A model generated the notes under the pieces. That model searched no databases. It saw nothing but the letters and a program-made list of their open reading frames with translations, and was not told the origin of the DNA. Both the position numbers and the translations under genes were made by a program. From contig JABSOW010000008.1 in NCBI GenBank assembly GCA_013215465.1, positions 97,338-161,337 of the forward strand: DNA of 64,000 nt, in the 5' to 3' direction. Shown piece after piece: positions 31,989 through 40,667 of this stretch (position 1 is its first letter; each line of letters starts with the position of its first letter). The DNA is from Colwellia sp. (GTDB lineage Bacteria; Pseudomonadota; Gammaproteobacteria; Enterobacterales; Alteromonadaceae).

Positions 31989-32270
31989 CTAGTTTTTTGA
32001 AGGCATATACTGCATCAGCATGGCATCAGTTATACCTAATTGCTGAATGCTTTTGTGTAATACCTTTGATGTAGACTGCCATGTCAACTCTTTTCCTTGA
32101 GCTGAAATATAGGTAACGACTGCTAAAATAAATTGCACACCAATGGTGTCAACACGTATTAATTGACTATCATCAATAGAAATTTTTTCATTTTCATCAA
32201 TAATAGGTTGAATTTCTAGGGAGTATTCATCTACACAGGCAATTGTTAAGTCATTGGGGAATTTGATCAT
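31989..32270 (-). CDS. STAS-domain protein at the head of the chemosensory operon
   Basis: This 93-residue single STAS domain shows the strand-helix pattern of the family, with the motif LIRVDTIGVQFILAV where a phosphorylatable Ser or Thr is expected (here Thr in VDTIG). AAGGAT lies upstream of the ATG. STAS proteins of this type head many accessory che clusters. It is unlike the second STAS of the operon, so the two are not recent duplicates. Confidence 0.85.
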   Translation of the reverse strand: MIKFPNDLTIACVDEYSLEIQPIIDENEKISIDDSQLIRVDTIGVQFILAVVTYISAQGKELTWQSTSKVLHKSIQQLGITDAMLMQYMPSKN

Positions 32271-32502
32271 TTAGCCATCCTTCTCTAAATAAAAAGATTT
32301 AAAGCATAAGTTTATAAAAAATAGATACTTTAATGTAAACCATTCGAATTTTAACTATATGTTAGATTTTGGTTAAATCAAGATTGGATAAAGAAAAATA
32401 AAAATAAAATATAACCAATTGATTTTATTGTTAAAAATAAAATCAATTATAACTTCGAAATGATAGAAGGCGGATGGATGTGGCTAGCACAAAAAATGAA
32501 AA

Positions 32503-32550
32503 CAGCAAGTTAGAATAAAAATTAATTTATCCTAACTAAATTAACTGCTG
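32503..32550 (-). terminator. Hairpin terminator after dnrP
   Basis: On the minus strand, GTTAGGATAAA pairs with TTTATTCTAAC (32509-32536), inside an outer CAGCA/TGCTG pairing, followed by TTTTCATTTTTT. It ends the norD-dnrP unit just before the promoter region of the chemosensory operon. Confidence 0.7.
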
Positions 32551-32562
32551 AATAAAATGAGT

Positions 32563-32757
32563 TTACCTTGGTAAATAAAAAATCATAATGACACAAAATA
32601 ATACTATTGCCCAAAATGCTTTAATAAAAAAATTAATTTTAGACTGCTTATCATGGGGATGCTTCGTAGGTAGTGCCATACCACAATGACTGCAATTTTC
32701 ATTGTGAATATCATTTTCAACTTGACAATAAAAGCACTGTTTGCTGTTTTGATTCAT
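32563..32757 (-). CDS. dnrP: DnrP-like small zinc-ribbon membrane protein
   Basis: The 64-residue protein has a four-cysteine zinc ribbon (CFYCQVENDIHNENCSHCG, residues 8-26), a MALPTKHP motif and one C-terminal membrane helix ending FYLPR. This matches DnrP of pseudomonads, which lies beside norD and is linked to denitrification. It starts ten bases after the norD stop. Its exact function is not known. Confidence 0.8.
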   Translation of the reverse strand: MNQNSKQCFYCQVENDIHNENCSHCGMALPTKHPHDKQSKINFFIKAFWAIVLFCVIMIFYLPR

Positions 32758-32767
32758 TATAAAATAT

Positions 32768-34621
32768 CTATTGGGTGGTTAGTTGATGATATAGTTGTGG
32801 TAAACGTATTGGAAGTTGTTCTGGTCTAAGTATTACGGTAAAACCATCACTGCCAAATAAATAAGGCAAGTAGTCTTGAGCTTCAGTATCAATGGTTATA
32901 CAAAAAGGTTTTATACCTAATTTTTTAGCTTCATTTATTGCTTGGTGAGTGTCTTCTATACCGAAGCGCCCTTCATAATGATCAATATCATTAGGCTTAC
33001 CATCCGTAAGAATAAGCAATAATTTTTCACTACTCTTTTGTTCGTTAATCACCTTGGTTGCTTGACGAATAGCAGCTCCCATACGTGTATAGAAACCGGG
33101 TTTAATGGCTTGAATGCGACCTCGTACTTGATCATCATAACGTTCATTAAAATTTTTCAACATGGTAAAACGGACATGATGTCGTTTTACTGATGAAAAA
33201 CCATACATAGCAAAACTATCGCCAACCGACTGCAGCGCCTCACCAAAAAGTAGCATGCTGTCTTGCACAACATCAATAACTCTGGTGTTATTATCAAGGT
33301 GGGCATCTGTAGACATAGATAAATCAGCTAACAATAAACACGATAAATCGCGATTGTTTCCCCTAAACGATTTAAACAATCCTCGTTGAGCCGTTGGGGA
33401 AATTTTACTTTCCACATGAAAATCTAACCAGGCGGTTAAATCCAACTCTTCACCTTGTGGCTGTGCCTTTAACCAATAACGAACACTGCGAAGTTGTTCA
33501 AATTGTGCTTGAATTGTTTTCGCCAATTTTTGTAGCTTTATTGGTAGCTTTTGTGCGCTAGCACCTTTAGGTAACATAGGTTGCAATAAACAGCGATCTG
33601 CTACTAAGGTTTGTTTTTTATAGTCCCATTCAGGTAGTTTCATCCCTTCGCCTAAGGGAATGTCATCTTCTGAAGCTGATGGTAAATCGAGGTCAATTTT
33701 TATTTGCCCACTTTTTTGTTGATCTTGCTGTTTGGCTAGGGTGATTTTATCGAGATCTTCCACTGTTTTTGAGGAGTCTTCATCGTCATCGCTATCATCA
33801 CAACCACGATCTAATTTGGAAAATTCACTCCAAGAAAACAAGCTTTCCAACCTAAAAATCATCATGCCTTGTTTTTCATCTGGTCCATCAGTACGCTCAG
33901 CTTTTTTACGACTTGTTTGCGATTTTTTTATCGACTTTTTTTGTTGGTTCTCTGTCGCTTTGTCTTCTTCAACCTCTTGATATTCTGGCATGATTAAATC
34001 ATCAGCACATGACGATGGATATAGCCATAAATACACCGCTTTTGGCGCAAAATTTACCATTGGAAATTCAACCACAGAGCCTGGCTTTAAGATAGCATTA
34101 ACAATAGCTTGTTCCATTTCTTTTTCTGATTGAGGAAGGTTTTCTATGGCCGTCCTACTGGCAACAAAAGCGTTGGCTAATCGTTGATAACGACTACGTA
34201 ACGCTGGAAATTTTTCCAAAATATTAATCACTAATGCTTGGTTATCTTGCGCCCAATGAGTAAAACTACCATCATGATGAGCCGCTAATACCGCTAACCA
34301 AATATACAAATCATAATTGAGTGACTTATCTTCAAAAATGGCAAGTGATTCAGGTAAACGTAGGCTGTCATCATCTTGCCACGCTAAACTAACTAGTTGA
34401 GTGTCACCCGAAATTTTTTGTAATAAACTTTTACGACTTAAATACTCTCGCCCCGTCGCGGCTTCAACACGTTTAATAGCATCACCACCTAAAGCCCTAA
34501 AAATCATGCCAACCGATTTATGAACGTCGTCAAATGATACCCGAGCATCATCAAACTCAGGGTTAGCCTTGCGCGTAATGTATTTATGCCATAGGCCACC
34601 AACCCACTCTTCCATAACCAA
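32768..34621 (-). CDS. norD: Nitric oxide reductase activation protein NorD (VWA domain)
   Basis: The 617-residue protein ends in a von Willebrand A domain (from about 420) with the metal-site motif DLSMSTDAH and a later LTDGKPND. The N-terminal half is helical and the middle (220-320) is acidic and low-complexity. NorD proteins are needed to make active NorCB, usually with the AAA protein NorQ. Neither norCB nor norQ is in this window. An Fnr/Dnr-like box lies about 60 bases upstream. Confidence 0.9.
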   Translation of the reverse strand: MVMEEWVGGLWHKYITRKANPEFDDARVSFDDVHKSVGMIFRALGGDAIKRVEAATGREYLSRKSLLQKISGDTQLVSLAWQDDDSLRLPESLAIFEDKSLNYDLYIWLAVLAAHHDGSFTHWAQDNQALVINILEKFPALRSRYQRLANAFVASRTAIENLPQSEKEMEQAIVNAILKPGSVVEFPMVNFAPKAVYLWLYPSSCADDLIMPEYQEVEEDKATENQQKKSIKKSQTSRKKAERTDGPDEKQGMMIFRLESLFSWSEFSKLDRGCDDSDDDEDSSKTVEDLDKITLAKQQDQQKSGQIKIDLDLPSASEDDIPLGEGMKLPEWDYKKQTLVADRCLLQPMLPKGASAQKLPIKLQKLAKTIQAQFEQLRSVRYWLKAQPQGEELDLTAWLDFHVESKISPTAQRGLFKSFRGNNRDLSCLLLADLSMSTDAHLDNNTRVIDVVQDSMLLFGEALQSVGDSFAMYGFSSVKRHHVRFTMLKNFNERYDDQVRGRIQAIKPGFYTRMGAAIRQATKVINEQKSSEKLLLILTDGKPNDIDHYEGRFGIEDTHQAINEAKKLGIKPFCITIDTEAQDYLPYLFGSDGFTVILRPEQLPIRLPQLYHQLTTQ

Positions 34622-34676
34622 ACCATTTAATTTAAAAAATAATATTCAAAGTGTAGCAAATACAAGAAGTGATAAT

Positions 34677-34690
34677 GTGATTTGGGTCAA
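34677..34690 (-). promoter_or_regulatory. Fnr/Dnr-like box upstream of norD
   Basis: On the minus strand, TTGAC-CCAA-ATCAC matches the Fnr/Dnr consensus TTGAT-N4-ATCAA at eight of ten positions with the correct spacing. Its centre is about 62 bases before the norD ATG, a normal place for an activator site. Control by an anaerobic or NO-responsive Crp/Fnr regulator is inferred. Confidence 0.55.
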
Positions 34691-34704
34691 TGTCGTTATA
34701 GAAA

Positions 34705-35133
34705 TTAAGAAAATGGTTTAGAAAAATTCAAGATAGGATCGGTTTTAAAGCGAGGCTTACACTCCACAGGTGATTTATTGGTGATTAAACGTCGGAATGA
34801 CTCATCTATGACTAACCATTTGTCAACTAAGTTAATATCTGCATTACTTTCCTCAAAGGCCTCAATTAATAATTTTTTTCGAACATCAAATAATTCATCT
34901 GAGATAAACATATGATGATGGGTCGCTGGCGGTGTTTTACCAACATAAACATTTTTTCCTCCCAATACTTTTTGCATAAAATCAATTTGTTGATCTTCAA
35001 TATGTTGTTGCGGTATCGCCTGAAAATATTGTTTCAGCCAAGGGTGAGCATAAACTTTATCATAAAAAATTTTGTTAATTTCAATGAGAGTTTTTCGTCC
35101 GCCCATACTTTTAAACACATCAAGTTTTGTCAT
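34705..35133 (-). CDS. Group 1 truncated haemoglobin
   Basis: The 142-residue protein has the truncated-globin pattern: GGRKTLIEINKIFYDKVYAHP at the start, QQIDFMQKVLGG, then the proximal-His region PATHHHMFISDELFD and a WLVIDESFRR helix. Truncated globins bind O2 and NO and often detoxify NO. A longer frame begins at 35178, but the ATG at 35133 (MTKLDVFKSMGG) fits the family. It sits upstream of norD and could share its NO-related role. Confidence 0.87.
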   Translation of the reverse strand: MTKLDVFKSMGGRKTLIEINKIFYDKVYAHPWLKQYFQAIPQQHIEDQQIDFMQKVLGGKNVYVGKTPPATHHHMFISDELFDVRKKLLIEAFEESNADINLVDKWLVIDESFRRLITNKSPVECKPRFKTDPILNFSKPFS

Positions 35134-35374
35134 ATATACCAACATATAAAGTTGTTTTATCAAAAAATTATAGAACAATTTTTATAATACGCATAAATAT
35201 TTTGCCCACAAGCGACCGAGTTTTAAAACAAGTCTTACAGATCTAAATTAATTTCATTAATTGACTCCTCAAGCTCTCTTTTAACATCCTCACTCTTTAA
35301 GGCTTATCGTTGCCATTTGGCTTTAGCCAATTTATCCAAACTCAACTTCAATTCCTTAACGCCAATATTGGTAA

Positions 35375-35860
35375 TTAGTTATATATTTTTTCAAGGATGT
35401 TAGTTTCTAAACCATCAATGCTCTTTTGATTTTTCTTTGCCCAAAATTTCTTAATACCATCATCACCTTGTTTAACCGCCCAGTCTTTAAGTTGATTTCT
35501 GTCTTCACTGTAACTATAAAGTGGTACTGACATACCACAAGAGTTTTGAACCAAATCAACAGATAAATCAAATATCTGCCTTGCTCCTGGCAATAAGGTG
35601 AAATGAGATGATAGTTCAGCCCACTGCGCATCATTTTTATGGATTGCTTTTGCTTGGCCATATAATCGCAATATGTTTGGACTACCATCAAATGCTAAAA
35701 ACATAATAGTCATTCTATTATTTACTTGGAGATGAGCAGCAGTTTCATTACCACTACCGGTTACATTAAGCCAGATAACTCGGTTAGCCCCAAGAACCTT
35801 AAAAGAGTCCATCCCTTTAGGTGAAATATTAACTCTACTGTCATTAGTAGCCGTGTCAAC
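35375..35860 (-). pseudogene. Pyridoxamine 5'-phosphate oxidase-like flavoprotein, 5'-truncated
   Basis: From the ATG at 35812 there is an intact 145-residue frame (GMDSFKVLGANRV, then GARQIFDLSVDLVQNSCG and VPLYSYSEDR), clearly the C-terminal part of this flavin-binding family. In the same frame upstream of that ATG lie VNISPKG and TATNDS, which belong to the family's N-terminal sequence, but a TAG cuts the frame about 20 codons up and no start is available. The first strands of the fold are therefore missing. It lies 72 bases after the damaged PhzF gene, so the two may have decayed together. Confidence 0.6.
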
Positions 35861-35884
35861 AATACTCTATCCGTTTGAAGCGCT

Positions 35885-36148
35885 TTATATAGTTATTTCA
35901 CCTGACATGTAATCAATAGCATTACCTGTCAAAATCACTCTATCTTTATCTAGTTCACAGAGCACAAGCCCACTGCGGGTGGAAAGTTGTCGAGCTGTTA
36001 ACTTGTTTTTATTAAGTTTAGCCGCCCAGTAAGGGGTTAATTCACAGTGAGCAGAGCCGGTAATAGGATCTTCATTAACTCTTAACTTTGGGAAGAAACA
36101 GCGACTAACAAAATCAAAAGCATCAACTTGATAAATCTTTAATTTCAT
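35885..36148 (-). pseudogene. PhzF-family isomerase with a large internal deletion
   Basis: The 87-residue frame begins with the universal PhzF start MKLKIYQVDAF and continues at once with DFVSRCFFPKLRVNEDPITGSAHC, which normally lies about 170-180 residues later. The C-terminal part (TPYWAAKLNK, LCELDKDRVILTG) is normal. Most of the N-terminal half, including the family's catalytic Glu, is gone while the frame is kept. This is a deletion product and unlikely to be an active enzyme. Confidence 0.75.
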
Positions 36149-36213
36149 GAAATTCCTAGATGATAATTTGAAAGAATAACCGAGTAAACTGTTGGTAGCC
36201 TAGCCTTTATTTT

Positions 36214-36453
36214 TTATGCTTTTTTATGACTCCCATCACATAGTGGTTGGCTAGCGGTTTGCTTGCAACCGCAGAAGAAGACTTTTTTTGACTCCTTTGC
36301 TTTAAATATTATTGGCGTGAAATCAGTTCCTTTATGTGAACCATCACACAATGGCTGTCTCTTACTTTTACCGCAAGCACACCAAAAATAGCTTTTACCT
36401 TGTACTACATTTATTGCATAGGGTGTATCAGATGCCCGTATAGCTTTACTCAT
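36214..36453 (-). CDS. CDGSH iron-sulfur domain protein (two CDGSH motifs)
   Basis: The 79-residue protein has two CDGSH motifs, CACGKSKRQPLCDGSH and CGCKQTASQPLCDGSH, each able to hold a redox-active 2Fe-2S cluster through three Cys and one His. An upstream ATG exists at 36498, but the ATG at 36453 has GGAG eight bases before it and gives MSKAIRASDTPY, the family start. Function of bacterial members is not well known; redox or iron stress is likely given the neighbours. Confidence 0.87.
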   Translation of the reverse strand: MSKAIRASDTPYAINVVQGKSYFWCACGKSKRQPLCDGSHKGTDFTPIIFKAKESKKVFFCGCKQTASQPLCDGSHKKA

Positions 36454-36894
36454 ATTAGCTTCTCCATACTTTATCAAATAAACATAATGCCCTAACATTG
36501 GGCAGATGATTGTTTTTTGTCCTTAAAAATCACCATGATACTAATGAATACCAATCAGATTAATTAATGGTTCAAATTTAAGCCATTTAAAAAATTAACT
36601 TAGTTAGTCAGATTGGTATAAGTCTCCTTATCGAAGTCTAGCACTGACCTAAATTTTAGGGCAACCAAACCTCAATGATGTACTTAAAATTTTTATTTTT
36701 TAAACGTTAAATGTCGATACATCAAAGGCTAAGCCACTAAAACTTATACTTACTATTGCAGTATCGCAAGACCAAAGCAACCAACATTCATTGGTAAAAA
36801 ATATTCACCTTTGCCAATGTCGCCTGCGCATGCCTGCCCAGTAAATCAACATAAAGCGAATGTGCCCACCGCAGGACAATCTCTACCACACTGA
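36454..36894. other. Gene-free stretch between CDGSH and DUF2892 genes
   Basis: The stretch holds a palindromic repeat at 36547-36620 and then about 270 bases with no complete gene. A minus-strand frame from about 36700 to 36890 has scattered cysteines and internal stops and may be gene debris; I cannot name it. Confidence 0.4.
36547..36620. repeat. ATACCAAT-type palindromic repeat
   Basis: ATACCAATCAGATTAATTAA at the left is mirrored by TTAGTTAGTCAGATTGGTAT at the right with a few mismatches. An inner palindrome ATGG...AAATTT...CCAT forms the tip. The same outer sequence recurs at 40889-40936 and, as a half unit, at 58616-58639. It lies between genes, like a REP or MITE-type element. Confidence 0.65.
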
Positions 36895-37080
36895 CTATTT
36901 TTCCGAAGACGTGCTCAAACCAAGAATTTTATACAATGGACAGAAGTTAATTAAGCCTGTTACTAATGGTATTATCCCTAACCAACCCCATAAGGTTTGT
37001 GGATAAAAAAAGACTAAACTAATGCCTATTACGCCGAATAATATACGTAATGCTTTGTCTATGTTACCAATGTTTTTCAT
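36895..37080 (-). CDS. DUF2892 (YgaP-like) inner membrane protein
   Basis: The 61-residue protein starts MKNIGNIDKALRI and has two membrane helices around a GWLGIIPLVTGLINFCPLYKILG segment, the DUF2892 signature found at the C-terminus of YgaP rhodaneses. GGAGAAAT precedes the ATG. It follows a Crp/Fnr regulator gene with a perfect palindrome between them. Sulfur or redox stress is a reasonable guess from family context; no enzyme domain is present. Confidence 0.85.
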   Translation of the reverse strand: MKNIGNIDKALRILFGVIGISLVFFYPQTLWGWLGIIPLVTGLINFCPLYKILGLSTSSEK

Positions 37081-37150
37081 TTTATTTCTCCGAATGAACT
37101 AGCGTTAAATGATTACCACGCTAATCTATTCGAAAAAAAAATAACTTACA

Positions 37151-37163
37151 GTGACAAAGTCAC
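37151..37163. promoter_or_regulatory. Perfect palindrome upstream of DUF2892 gene
   Basis: GTGACAAAGTCAC is a perfect 5-3-5 inverted repeat 70 bases before the DUF2892 start and 60 bases after the Crp/Fnr gene. It resembles a Crp/Fnr half-site pair with tight spacing and may be the operator of the adjacent regulator. Confidence 0.4.
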
Positions 37164-37224
37164 ATAAATAAAAATAATACCATATGAAATTGATAATTTA
37201 GATAGTTTGATTGCTATAACATGG

Positions 37225-37869
37225 TTAAATAAGAGGTGTACTGGCAAGAGCTTCAATAGCGTTTATATCTTTAAGCTCAATTTTACCTCGGCTTAAATTG
37301 AGTAAGCCTTGGCTTTCAAATGTTTTCAACTGACGACTAATAACTTCACGTGCACTACCTAACTCAGTGGCTAAATATTGGTGAGTAATAAATAAGGTAT
37401 TTTCATTATTGACAAGATAGAGTAACTGCTTGGCTAACCGAATATCAATGCGGTTAAAACTTATTTCACCAACAAGAGTAATAACCTCAGATAAACGCTG
37501 CGCATAGGTATTAAAAACCAATTCACGAAAGTTTGTTGATTGCGCCAAACCACGATTAAAGTCCTTTAAAGGAATAACCAAAGCAGCGACTTCATTTTCA
37601 GTAATACCTTCAGCAGGATAATGATTATTTGCTAGTAAGCACGTGGTTGTTAATGTACATGATTGGCCTTTGTTAACTCGATAAAGAACGATTTCTCGGC
37701 CATTAATTGCGCGAGTAAAGACTTTAATGGTACCTTTTATAACCAACAAGAAGTTTTCACAATTAGCCCCTTGATAAAAAACAGTGCTATTAGCGGGTAA
37801 ATATATTTGCTTAGCCGAATTAATAATTTCTCTACCAATGATGTCCGTTATGCTATCAAATAAATTCAT
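37225..37869 (-). CDS. Crp/Fnr-family transcriptional regulator
   Basis: The 214-residue protein has an N-terminal cyclic-nucleotide-like beta barrel (about 15-120) and a C-terminal helix-turn-helix with GSAREVISRQLKTFE; the E-x2-S-R pattern is the Fnr-type DNA-reading set. The N-terminal iron-sulfur cysteines of Fnr are absent. A distinctive SCTLTTTCLLANNHYPAEG segment near residue 80 carries two Cys that might sense redox or sulfur species. It heads the stress-gene patch and could control the DUF2892 gene. Confidence 0.9.
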   Translation of the reverse strand: MNLFDSITDIIGREIINSAKQIYLPANSTVFYQGANCENFLLVIKGTIKVFTRAINGREIVLYRVNKGQSCTLTTTCLLANNHYPAEGITENEVAALVIPLKDFNRGLAQSTNFRELVFNTYAQRLSEVITLVGEISFNRIDIRLAKQLLYLVNNENTLFITHQYLATELGSAREVISRQLKTFESQGLLNLSRGKIELKDINAIEALASTPLI

Positions 37870-38120
37870 CTTATTATTTTTCCGTTGCCATCACGCATTA
37901 AATAAAAACATATAAAAAACAATCGCCTGATTTTAAGCCTTTAAGTTTTAATATTCAAGAAATTGCACAAGGTGACAGTGTAAATTACGTAAAACTATCA
38001 AACGAAACCATCTTTGATGGGACATTGTAAACTTGATGCTAAGTGCTGATTTTTGCAACAGGTTAAACAATAACATCAATGATACAATACGGCTGTGTAC
38101 CTCCTATTAATAAGTTAACA

Positions 38121-38522
38121 ATGAAAGATTGTAATCAATGCGGTAAATGTTGTATCAAATACGGAGGGGGTGATCTTGCAGCAACAAAAGAAGAAATTGA
38201 CCTATGGGAAATATTTAACCCCGAAATATTCAAATTCGTTAAAAACAACGAAATATGGTTCGATCCCACATCCAGTTCAAAGCTAAAAATGTGCCCTTTT
38301 CTCGAAGTAGTTCCTCAAAAAAACGTTCTCGATTCAAATATGTATACCTGTAGCATTTACTTAGATAGACCAGAAGATTGCCGTCATTATCCTAGTTTAA
38401 TTGCAGAAATGATTAGAGATGAATGTGAAATGATTGAAGTAATAGACTTAGAAAACTCCAAAAAAGCGCAAATAAAGTTAGATTTTTTGATGATTGATAG
38501 TCGTCCACCTAGTGGCTCTTAG
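38121..38522 (+). CDS. YkgJ-family cysteine-cluster protein
   Basis: This 133-residue protein starts MKDCNQCGKCCIKYGGG and has later cysteines in KMCPFLE, YTCSIY and PEDCRHYP, the spaced pattern of the YkgJ/UPF0153 family thought to bind zinc or an iron-sulfur cluster. The frame could begin at 38079, but the Cys-rich start at 38121 fits the family better. No convincing Shine-Dalgarno sequence is seen for either. It stands alone. Confidence 0.8.
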   Translation: MKDCNQCGKCCIKYGGGDLAATKEEIDLWEIFNPEIFKFVKNNEIWFDPTSSSKLKMCPFLEVVPQKNVLDSNMYTCSIYLDRPEDCRHYPSLIAEMIRDECEMIEVIDLENSKKAQIKLDFLMIDSRPPSGS

Positions 38523-39012
38523 GGCGATTTACGGTGATATGATGCCCTGCTAACGCTCTGTTGTGAGTAACAAACAGTTAACTAAAATATTGAACAGTGA
38601 AAAAAGATAACTATTGTGCCTTTATTTATTAGGGTCTTTTATCTATTAAAATTTACTAAATAATCGAATACCATAAATTTGATATTTATTACCTTCTATA
38701 GCAATCGTTATTTTTAAGTCAGCTATTTCACCAAAGGTACTTTTTTCGGATAGCTTAACTGCATAGTGAAGCATATAAACTGTGGTATCGCCTTGTAATA
38801 GGCTAAATATTGTCGGCTAGATTAAACGACGAAGGCGTAAAATAAAACTATATTTTCTCCTTATACCAAATTAACTAATGAACGAGTCAATTCAGAGCTA
38901 TGTCAGGGATGGTAAAACAAGCAAAGCTTGTGCGTATATCGCTACTCTATTTCAAAAAATAGTTTGATTCACCCATGTCGCTCTAAGTAATCACATCTTA
39001 TACAAAAGGGTA
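38523..39012. other. Gene-poor stretch with a small gene remnant
   Basis: These 490 bases hold the minus-strand remnant described at 38646-38812 and a weak ATACCAA half repeat near 38863. Nothing else is recognisable. Confidence 0.4.
38646..38812 (-). pseudogene. C-terminal remnant of an unknown protein
   Basis: The minus-strand frame reads LLQGDTTVYMLHYAVKLSEK and on to YQIYGIRLFSKF before a stop. It has a protein-like composition and alternating beta-type pattern, but an in-frame TAG lies just upstream and the only ATG (38774) would give 42 residues. It looks like the 3' end of a lost gene. I do not recognise the family. Confidence 0.3.
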
Positions 39013-39279
39013 TTATTGCTCAATATTGAATATTTTACGGACAGAAAATGACACAACTAACGAAATTAATATTCCCATAAAAAAATAGATTGCCATAAAA
39101 TATTTCCCTAGGTCCGATACTTTTATATCGCCATTTTCTAATAAACACTCGGCTTTACGGTAATCAAAGCTACCGCCATTATCAAGGCACTGTTCTACCA
39201 ATAAAAAATCATTTACGAACCAAATAGCGATCAAACTAAAAGTTACGCCAACAAACAGTGGGATGGAGTTTTTTTTCAT
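39013..39279 (-). CDS. Small hypothetical membrane protein
   Basis: The 88-residue protein has two membrane helices (about 7-27 and 62-82) joined by a polar loop with two Cys (EQCLDNGG and AECLLENG) that could form a disulfide. AGGAAATT precedes the ATG, supporting translation. I do not recognise a family and the neighbours give no clue. Confidence 0.65.
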   Translation of the reverse strand: MKKNSIPLFVGVTFSLIAIWFVNDFLLVEQCLDNGGSFDYRKAECLLENGDIKVSDLGKYFMAIYFFMGILISLVVSFSVRKIFNIEQ

Positions 39280-39515
39280 AATTTCCTAAAATATAATACC
39301 TTAAAGCATAAACCTTAAATAAAGTCGCTAATAATTGAGTAAAGTGCTGTAAGATTAAATCGTAGCCAACGGTTACAATTTACTCTTTCTCTAGTAAAAC
39401 AGCCACTGGTTTTACTAGAGGAAAAGTAATTTCATCAAGCCTAATATAGCAAACTTCTCAGTTAATTTAAGCTGTTAAGTTGAACTGTTAAATTATAGTT
39501 TTGATAGTAACTTTA

Positions 39516-40385
39516 TTATTCTTGAAGCGCTATAGAGGCCATTTTCATGGTACTTTCAAATGATGCGGCACCGGCAATAAATAAGCCATTATGACAAAAC
39601 ATAGCATCATCAAGTCCTGTTACTACTTTAAGCGCTTCATCAGATAAGCCGGCCCATTGTTTAGGCAGCGGCTTTCTATCTTCGAATGAACCTGGTTCAA
39701 CCGGTACTGTTTGAATGCGCCATTGGCCAGACTGAGAGGGATAAACCATATATAAAGCCTCTGTAGATAAGGCGTGCACCGTTCTTTTCCACGGGGTATA
39801 TTTTTCTAACACAATCACTCTAGGATCTTCTGCGTTATCAATAGCTTTAGCCACAATTTCTTTCGCGCTAATACCACCGTTAGCAGAGGCAATGAATCGT
39901 GTTAGCACGCGCGATGCAAAATCAACCGCTTCATCAAAACAGCTATCAAAGTGACTATTTTCTTGCCAAGTTGGGTTAAACATTGAAATAGTTTGGCTAA
40001 GGCTAATACCTTGAGAAACACCTTCTACATAGCCACAATCAATGGCATCAATAGTTGATACCAGATCTGCATCAACTGCATTTGCTACCTCTTGATTACC
40101 TTGGCATATTTCTAAGCCATATTTTTGCCAAATTAAACCAAATGAAGAAAAGGGAATACCATTTTCTCGCTCACCTGCACCGCCACGTTGATGATGATCA
40201 AAACGGCCGGCACTTGGCTCAGATTTACCACCAACATCAATCACAATATCCGCCGTGTCGATAAGCGCTAAATCACGGGTACGTATGAGTTTAAAAGAAG
40301 GGTAAATACATTTAAGTGCAGCGATACTGAAAACATCATCTGCATGAAAATTACCGTTGTGAGTTACTATCGTTTTATCATTCAT
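39516..40385 (-). CDS. MYG1-family (UPF0160) metal-dependent hydrolase-like protein
   Basis: The 289-residue protein begins with THNGNFHADDVFSIAALK, has IVIDVGGKSEPSAGRFDHHQRGG at about 50-70, and ends with GLFIAGAASFESTMKMA, the pattern of MYG1 proteins in the DHH-type phosphoesterase group. Eukaryotic MYG1 acts as a 3'-5' RNA exonuclease; the bacterial role is not settled. It is monocistronic as far as can be seen. Confidence 0.9.
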   Translation of the reverse strand: MNDKTIVTHNGNFHADDVFSIAALKCIYPSFKLIRTRDLALIDTADIVIDVGGKSEPSAGRFDHHQRGGAGERENGIPFSSFGLIWQKYGLEICQGNQEVANAVDADLVSTIDAIDCGYVEGVSQGISLSQTISMFNPTWQENSHFDSCFDEAVDFASRVLTRFIASANGGISAKEIVAKAIDNAEDPRVIVLEKYTPWKRTVHALSTEALYMVYPSQSGQWRIQTVPVEPGSFEDRKPLPKQWAGLSDEALKVVTGLDDAMFCHNGLFIAGAASFESTMKMASIALQE

Positions 40386-40667
40386 TTGTTTTGTGTCATG
40401 TTAGAAAGAGATAAGAAGGTGCCGCTAGTTAAACTTTACTGCTGTGAACTTCCCAGCTTTGAAAATATTTAATTAGTAAAAATTACCTGCCGGATTCTAT
40501 ACGAAGACAGCTAACAACAACAGCTGATTTTTAATAACTAAAATATTAAATAAAGGCCCAAATAATGATCTTTAATAAAGGGGAAAAATTTGTGATGAAA
40601 GCAGCTAACCAAGGATAATTTGCCTAACATTAAATGCCCTATGTGGTTTTAACAATTAGGTATGACC

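Noticed and set aside
35255..35285. TTGAGGAGTCAA on the minus strand as a second Fnr box
   Set aside because: The half-sites are two bases too close for Fnr/Dnr binding.
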